Assembly: GCA_946481465.1 (NCBI GenBank) | Contig: CAMLOC010000081.1 | Span: 1-9,515, forward strand | DNA from: an uncultured Shinella sp. | Lineage (GTDB): Bacteria > Pseudomonadota > Alphaproteobacteria > Rhizobiales > Rhizobiaceae | Length of the DNA: 9,515 nucleotides | Direction of reading: 5' to 3' | Part shown: piece after piece, positions 6,324 to 9,515 of the stretch | How positions within the stretch are numbered: the first letter of the stretch is position 1 | Layout of the letters: every line of letters starts with the position of its first letter | Notes under the pieces: model-generated | What the model was told of the DNA's origin: nothing | Seen by the model: only the letters and a program-made list of their open reading frames with translations | Databases searched by the model: none | Made by a program: the position numbers and the translations under genes

Positions 6324-6366
6324 GCTTCCTACGGCGGAAAATCGTTATCTGAGAGAATGACCGTTC

Positions 6367-7575
6367 ATGAACGCTAATCCCAGCGCTTCGGTGCACAACC
6401 CTGTGAATTTCGAGGACCAGATTCTCGAACAGGGTGACCTCATCTCGAAGAAGCTTCACCTGCTCAGCGTGCAACGATTCCCGCCGAATGCGAGGAAGAC
6501 GTTGCGGACGTTCTCGCTTGCCGAGGTCGCGCATTATGTCGGCGTCTCGCAGAGCACCTTGAAGAAACTGCATCTCGACGGCAAGGGGCCCTCCCCGCAG
6601 ACCTCCGCGTCCGGCCGCCGTTCCTATACCGCCGAGCAGATGCTGGAACTGCGCCAGTATCTCGATCAGCACGGCCGCTCGGAAAGCCGCATGTATGTGC
6701 CCTATCGCCGCGGTGGCGAGAAGCTGCAGGTGGTCGCCGTCGTCAATTTCAAGGGCGGCTCGGGCAAGACGACGACCGCAGCGCATCTGGCGCAGCATCT
6801 CGCCCTGACCGGGCACCGGGTGCTGGCGGTCGATCTCGACCCGCAGGCCTCCCTCTCCTCCCTGCACGGTTTCCAGCCGGAGCTCGACCAGGTGGCCTCG
6901 ATCTACGACGCCATCCGCTATGACGAGGAGAAGAAGGCGCTGGCCGATATCATCCGGCCGACCAATTTTCCCGGGCTCGATATCGTCCCGGCCAATCTCG
7001 ACCTGCAGGAATATGAATACGACACGCCGCTCGCCATGGCGGACCGGTCGTCCAACGAGGGCAAGACCTTCTTCACCCGCATCTCGCGGGCGCTGGCGGA
7101 AGTGGACGACAAATACGATGTCGTGGTGATCGACTGCCCGCCGCAACTCGGCTACCTGACGCTGACGGCCCTGACGGCCGCCACCAGCGTGCTCATCACC
7201 ATCCATCCGCAGATGCTGGACGTCATGTCGATGGGCCAGTTCCTGTTGATGCTGGGCGGCATCCTGAAGCCCATCCGTGCTGCCGGCGCGGAGGTCAATC
7301 TCTCGTGGTATCGCTACCTCATCACCCGCTACGAGCCGATGGATGTGCCGCAGGCGCAGATGGTCGGCTTCATGTCGACGATGTTCCACGAATTCATGCT
7401 GAAGAACCAGATGTTGAAATCCACGGCGGTCTCCGACGCCGGCATCACCAAGCAGACGCTCTACGAGGTTGAACGGGCCAGCATGAACCGGGCAACCTAT
7501 GACCGTGCGCTGGAATCGCTCGATGCCGTCAACAGTGAAATCGCCGAGCTTATCCATCGGTCATGGGGACGTTGA
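6367..7575 (+). CDS. repA: Plasmid partitioning protein RepA (ParA-type ATPase)
   Basis: Protein of 402 residues, the normal length for repABC RepA. An N-terminal DNA-binding part with a helix-turn-helix (about 49-70, LAEVAHYVGVSQSTLKKL) precedes a ParA/MinD ATPase domain: deviant Walker A KGGSGKTTT at 129-137, Walker A' VLAVDLDPQ at 152-160 and Walker B VVVIDCPP at 252-259. RepA moves RepB-bound plasmid copies over the nucleoid at segregation and represses the repABC operon. An in-frame stop lies three codons upstream of the ATG at 6367 (TGA 6358-6360), so this is the earliest possible start; GAGAG about 11 bases upstream is a weak ribosome site. First gene of the operon, followed after 70 bases by repB. 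Divergent from the LacI-type regulator gene. Confidence 0.97.
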   Translation: MNANPSASVHNPVNFEDQILEQGDLISKKLHLLSVQRFPPNARKTLRTFSLAEVAHYVGVSQSTLKKLHLDGKGPSPQTSASGRRSYTAEQMLELRQYLDQHGRSESRMYVPYRRGGEKLQVVAVVNFKGGSGKTTTAAHLAQHLALTGHRVLAVDLDPQASLSSLHGFQPELDQVASIYDAIRYDEEKKALADIIRPTNFPGLDIVPANLDLQEYEYDTPLAMADRSSNEGKTFFTRISRALAEVDDKYDVVVIDCPPQLGYLTLTALTAATSVLITIHPQMLDVMSMGQFLLMLGGILKPIRAAGAEVNLSWYRYLITRYEPMDVPQAQMVGFMSTMFHEFMLKNQMLKSTAVSDAGITKQTLYEVERASMNRATYDRALESLDAVNSEIAELIHRSWGR

Positions 7576-7591
7576 TTTGTCGGCTGACAAA
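7576..7591. promoter_or_regulatory. parS-like partition site (centromere) between repA and repB
   Basis: TTTGTCGGCTGACAAA starts directly after the repA stop codon. The outer six bases on each side are perfect reverse complements around GGCT, and the central GC is kept. This fits the repABC parS pattern GTT-N4-GC-N4-AAC, except that the outermost G/C pair is T/A and one inner pair is G/T. RepB binds parS, and RepA then drives segregation. In several rhizobial replicons a parS lies in this same gap. No second copy was found in the window. Confidence 0.65.
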
Positions 7592-7616
7592 AACAGCATT
7601 TATTGAAGGAAAAACA

Positions 7617-7632
7617 ATAGGCTGAGGCCTAT
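7617..7632 (+). promoter_or_regulatory. Hairpin just upstream of repB
   Basis: ATAGGC (7617-7622), loop TGAG, then GCCTAT (7627-7632) form a perfect 6-bp stem ending two bases before the GGAA that is the only ribosome-site candidate for repB (start 7646). In the mRNA it would sit at the edge of the ribosome-binding region and could set the RepA to RepB ratio. It is unlike the parS-like site in sequence. Function is inferred. Confidence 0.4.
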
Positions 7633-7645
7633 CGGAACTGACAAG

Positions 7646-8620
7646 ATGGCAAGAAAGAACCTCCTCGAGGGCCTGGCCGCCCTGACAGACGACAGCACCG
7701 TCACTGCTTCCTATCCGATGCGGGGCGCGGGAAAGTCGCTTGTCCGCTCGCTCGACGAGCTTGCCCGGCAGGCGGACCGCTTCCTTGAAGGCGAGGCGGT
7801 CGTCGAGTTCGATCCGGAACTGATCGACGATTCCTTCGTGCAGGATCGCCTGGCGCTGGACAATGACGATTTCCGCGAACTCGTCGAAGCGATCCGGGAG
7901 AGGGGGCAGGACACGCCGATCCTCGTCAGGCCGCATGCGACGGAGGCGGGCCGCTACCAGGTCGTCTTCGGTCACCGGCGGCTGCGGGCCGCGCAGGAAC
8001 TCGGCCGCAAGGTCAAGGCCGTCGTCAAGACGATCGACGACCGCACCCACGTCATCGCGCAGGGCCAGGAGAACTCCGCGCGCGCCAACCTGACCTTCAT
8101 CGAGCGTGCGCTTTTCGCGCGGCGCCTGGAGGATCTCGGTTATGACCGGGAGGTCATCTCATCGGCGCTGGCCGCCAATGCGGCGGCGATTTCGAAGATG
8201 ATGGCCGTGACGGAGCGCATTCCGGCCGATATCATCCGCGCGATCGGCGAGGCGCCGGGTATCGGCCGGGAGCGTTGGGTCGAACTCTCGCTTCTCGCCG
8301 GCAAGACCTCCAACAATGAGAAGGTGCGCGGCATCGTGAACGATGCCGACTTCCAGGCGCTGTCGGCGGATGAACGCTTCTTGGCGCTCTACGCCGCGTT
8401 GAACACGAGTACGCGCCCGGTCCGCAAGACCGAACCGGTATCGGCCAAGGCGCGGTGGGAGCCGCAGGACAAGGCCGTTCTCGCGGAGATCAAGAACAGC
8501 GGCAGGATCTTCTCGCTGTCGATGAAGGCGAAGAATGCCGCGCGTTTCGGCGACTTTCTTTCGCGCAATCTGGACGCGCTTTATGCGCAGTTCCTGGACG
8601 AGGAAAACAAGGGAGACTGA
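7646..8620 (+). CDS. repB: Plasmid partitioning protein RepB (ParB family)
   Basis: Protein of 324 residues, typical of RepB. The ParB/Spo0J nuclease-like domain is visible at about 55-160: DTPILVRPH at 89-97, the GHRRLRAAQELG box at 109-120 (the CTP-binding arginine patch of ParB proteins) and QGQENSARANLTFIERALFA at 139-158. A helix-turn-helix follows (about 166-188, REVISSALAANAAAISKMM), and the C-terminal 100 residues should mediate dimer formation. RepB binds parS, here probably the site at 7576-7591, and recruits RepA. It may also help RepA repress the operon. The ATG at 7646 has only a weak ribosome site (GGAA about 9 bases upstream), after a 70-base gap that carries parS and a hairpin. 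The stop at 8618 is followed by the antisense RNA terminator within 11 bases. Confidence 0.97.
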   Translation: MARKNLLEGLAALTDDSTVTASYPMRGAGKSLVRSLDELARQADRFLEGEAVVEFDPELIDDSFVQDRLALDNDDFRELVEAIRERGQDTPILVRPHATEAGRYQVVFGHRRLRAAQELGRKVKAVVKTIDDRTHVIAQGQENSARANLTFIERALFARRLEDLGYDREVISSALAANAAAISKMMAVTERIPADIIRAIGEAPGIGRERWVELSLLAGKTSNNEKVRGIVNDADFQALSADERFLALYAALNTSTRPVRKTEPVSAKARWEPQDKAVLAEIKNSGRIFSLSMKAKNAARFGDFLSRNLDALYAQFLDEENKGD

Positions 8621-8625
8621 ACAGC

Positions 8626-8667
8626 AAAAGAAAAAGGCCCCCAAACGGTTGCCCGCGTGGAAGCCTC
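8626..8667 (-). terminator. Intrinsic terminator of the antisense RNA
   Basis: On the minus strand an 8-bp stem (AGGCTTCC with GGGGGCCT, including two G-U pairs, and an inner ACG/CGT) closes a small loop and is followed by TTTTTCTTTT at 8635-8626. On the plus strand the same hairpin is followed by CTCTC rather than a T tract, so it should stop only the leftward RNA and let the repABC mRNA pass. Confidence 0.8.
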
Positions 8668-8681
8668 TCTCAGAACTAAGC
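8631..8681 (-). ncRNA. Counter-transcribed RNA controlling repC (incA/ctRNA of repABC)
   Basis: A small antisense RNA is encoded opposite the repB-repC gap. Its promoter is TTGACT (8716-8711) and GATTCT (8693-8688) on the minus strand with 17 bases between, placing the start near 8681. The RNA ends in a classical terminator: AGGCTTCC pairs with GGGGGCCT (two G-U pairs), followed by TTTTTCTTTT (8635-8626). Predicted length is about 50 bases, near that of known repABC ctRNAs. In this family the RNA pairs with the repC leader and shifts its folding so that the repC Shine-Dalgarno is hidden or transcription ends early, which limits copy number and gives incompatibility. Promoter, terminator and position all agree; exact ends are estimates. 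Confidence 0.88.
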
Positions 8682-8687
8682 ACTCCG

Positions 8688-8716
8688 AGAATCGCATTTC
8701 CACGAATCACAGTCAA
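8688..8716 (-). promoter_or_regulatory. Promoter of the antisense RNA
   Basis: Minus-strand -35 TTGACT (8716-8711), 17-base spacer and -10 GATTCT (8693-8688). The -35 is a five-of-six match to the sigma-70 consensus, and the -10 is weaker. It fires against the repB to repC read-through, inside the repC leader, as in other repABC loci. Confidence 0.7.
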
Positions 8717-8720
8717 GAGT

Positions 8721-8776
8721 CTTTGGCACCCTTTTTGGTGAGCGGATTTCTTTTGCCTTTTGGAAGGTGAAGGAAA
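8721..8776 (+). promoter_or_regulatory. repC leader hairpins covering the repC ribosome-binding site
   Basis: Downstream of the ctRNA target the leader has CACC-cttttt-GGTG (8727-8740) followed by ATTTCTTTT (8746-8754), which resembles a weak terminator. It then has CCTT-TTGG-AAGG (8756-8767), whose right arm is the best repC Shine-Dalgarno (GGAAGGTG, 8762-8769, 9 bases from the ATG). Three TTTGG copies (8722-8726, 8734-8738, 8759-8763) can each pair with CCAAA (8641-8645) inside the ctRNA target, giving rival folds. This matches the S-element model in which antisense RNA decides whether repC is expressed. The pairings are by eye, without energy calculation. Confidence 0.6.
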
Positions 8777-9515
8777 ATGCAGACTGGACATGTGACGACG
8801 CCTTTCGGGCGGCGGCCGATGACGCTTGCGCTGGTGAAAGGCCAGTTCGAGACGGCCAATATCCGGCGCGGGAAATCCGCCGACAAATGGAAAATCTACC
8901 GCGATGCCTGCGACGCGCGATCCCTGATGGGCCTGCGTGACCGGGCGCTTGCGGTTCTCAACGCGCTCCTGTCGTTTCATCCCGAGGTGGAACTGAAGGA
9001 GGACGCCAATCTCGTCGTGTTTCCGTCCAATGCCCAGCTCTCCGCGCGGGCGAACGGCATCGCCGGAACGACCCTTCGCGAGAACCTGGCGCTTCTCGTC
9101 CAGGCGGGCCTCATTCACCGCCAGGACAGCCCCAACGGCAAGCGCTACGCGCGAAAGGGCAGGGACGGCGCGATCGAGACCGCTTACGGCTTCAGCCTGG
9201 CGCCTCTGCTCGCCCGGTCGGAAGAGCTAGCGCAGATGGCCCAGCAGGTCGCCGAAGAGCACCGGCACCTGAAGATCGTCAGGGAGCGTATCTCCATTGC
9301 GCGCCGGGATATCCGCAAGCTGATCTCCGCGGCGATGGAGGAGGGGGCTGCGGGCGATTGGGGCCGTATCGAAGACCATTATGTGGCGGCTGTTGCCCGC
9401 CTGCGGTTCGCAAAACACGCCTCCGAACTGGAAGGGTGCCTCGATGAACTCGCCCTGCTGCGCGACGAGGTGGTCAATAGGCTGGAAAATCAGCTTATTT
9501 CTCAAAAATCCGACA
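8777..9515 (+). CDS. repC: Replication initiator RepC, N-terminal part (3' truncated by window edge)
   Basis: The frame is open from the ATG at 8777 to the window edge, giving 246 residues of a protein that is usually about 400-440 long. It begins MQTGHVTTPFGRRPMTLALV, the typical RepC opening (TTPFGRR). A winged helix-turn-helix follows at about 56-127 (RALAVLNALL, SNAQLSARANGIAGTTLRENLALLVQAGLIHR, NGKRY), and a helical, charged segment lies at about 145-180. RepC is the limiting initiator of repABC replicons and binds the origin, which lies inside its own coding sequence. The start has AAGG at 8764-8767 (spaced 9) in a hairpin, plus GAAGG directly before the ATG. Expression is under antisense RNA control from 8631-8681. 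The codon pattern matches that of repA and repB until the final 30 bases, which become AT-rich. Confidence 0.96.
   Translation, partial: MQTGHVTTPFGRRPMTLALVKGQFETANIRRGKSADKWKIYRDACDARSLMGLRDRALAVLNALLSFHPEVELKEDANLVVFPSNAQLSARANGIAGTTLRENLALLVQAGLIHRQDSPNGKRYARKGRDGAIETAYGFSLAPLLARSEELAQMAQQVAEEHRHLKIVRERISIARRDIRKLISAAMEEGAAGDWGRIEDHYVAAVARLRFAKHASELEGCLDELALLRDEVVNRLENQLISQKSD
9484..9515. other. Start of an AT-rich stretch inside repC, possible edge of the origin region
   Basis: About two thirds of the last 32 bases are A or T, in strong contrast to the roughly 35-40% of the surrounding gene. In repABC plasmids the origin is known to lie within repC at an AT-rich island. The stretch is cut by the window edge, so its extent, and any RepC-binding repeats, cannot be seen. 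Confidence 0.4.

Larger units (their letters stand above)
5920..6366. promoter_or_regulatory. Divergent intergenic region between the LacI-type gene and repA
   Basis: No gene is supported in these 447 bases; open frames here are short or run antisense into the neighbours. Features seen are a GC-rich hairpin GGCGGGC/GCCCGCC with a 5-base loop (5958-5976), an inverted repeat GCGC-GTTT-GCGC nearby (about 5977-5988), an imperfect 14-bp palindrome GATCTTGAAAAATC (6027-6040) that could be a site for the regulator, and the repA promoter and operator at the right end, listed separately. No iterons, tandem repeats or DnaA-box cluster were seen. The middle (about 6060-6240) shows nothing distinctive. 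Confidence 0.5.

Noticed and set aside
5377..6360. A 327-codon plus-strand open frame running from inside the regulator gene to repA
   Set aside because: Its first half is antisense to the LacI-type gene and its second half is intergenic, with no domain or ribosome site.
6226..7557. A 443-codon open frame on the minus strand opposite repA
   Set aside because: It is the antisense of a certain ParA gene in GC-rich DNA; its product is rich in Arg, His, Gly and Asp, has no recognisable domain, and lacks a plausible ribosome site.
8159..9118. A 319-codon minus-strand open frame across repB and repC
   Set aside because: It spans the ctRNA region and two well-identified genes on the other strand; no recognisable domain.
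1..9515. CRISPR arrays, tRNA or rRNA genes, insertion sequences
   Set aside because: No regularly spaced repeats, cloverleaf-like segments, transposase-like frames or paired terminal repeats were seen.

Overview
The window looks like part of a secondary replicon (plasmid or chromid) of a Rhizobiales alphaproteobacterium such as Rhizobium, Agrobacterium, Sinorhizobium or Shinella. The main reason is the rightward block repA-repB-repC with its antisense RNA gene, an arrangement typical of alphaproteobacterial repABC replicons. The DNA is GC-rich, so almost every real gene has long open frames on its opposite strand. These were judged to be shadows.

Layout. Bases 2-271 (+) hold the last 89 codons of a probable malto-oligosyltrehalose synthase (TreY). 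Bases 279-5919 hold six leftward genes. In transcription order they are a LacI-type regulator (5919-4918), a membrane di-iron oxygenase of the fatty acid hydroxylase/sterol desaturase superfamily (4745-3711), a MocE-family Rieske [2Fe-2S] ferredoxin (3714-3403), a periplasmic sugar/inositol-type binding protein (3324-2380), an FAD/NAD ferredoxin reductase (2332-1127) and a TIM-barrel isomerase/epimerase-like enzyme (1127-279). Two of the junctions are ATGA and TGATG overlaps. Bases 5920-6366 are a divergent intergenic region. Bases 6367-9515 (+) hold repA, a parS-like site, repB, the counter-transcribed RNA gene with the structured repC leader, and the first 246 codons of repC, which runs off the right edge.

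How the genes may work together. Oxygenase, Rieske ferredoxin and reductase form a complete electron chain (NAD(P)H to FAD to 2Fe-2S to di-iron). Together with an inositol/rhizopine-type binding protein and a TIM-barrel sugar isomerase-like enzyme, the set resembles the rhizobial rhizopine catabolism (moc) genes. There a ferredoxin oxygenase complex (MocD/E/F) is proposed to demethylate 3-O-methyl-scyllo-inosamine before the inositol pathway. Here the locus carries no ABC permease or ATPase and has a LacI regulator rather than a GntR/MocR one, so the true substrate is open.

Regulatory detail visible in the bases includes a 10-bp perfect hairpin between the binding-protein and reductase genes, a 7-bp inverted repeat on the -10 of the repA promoter, a parS-like palindrome and a second hairpin between repA and repB, and the antisense RNA promoter and terminator opposite the repC leader. 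The leader itself carries a hairpin that covers the repC Shine-Dalgarno sequence.
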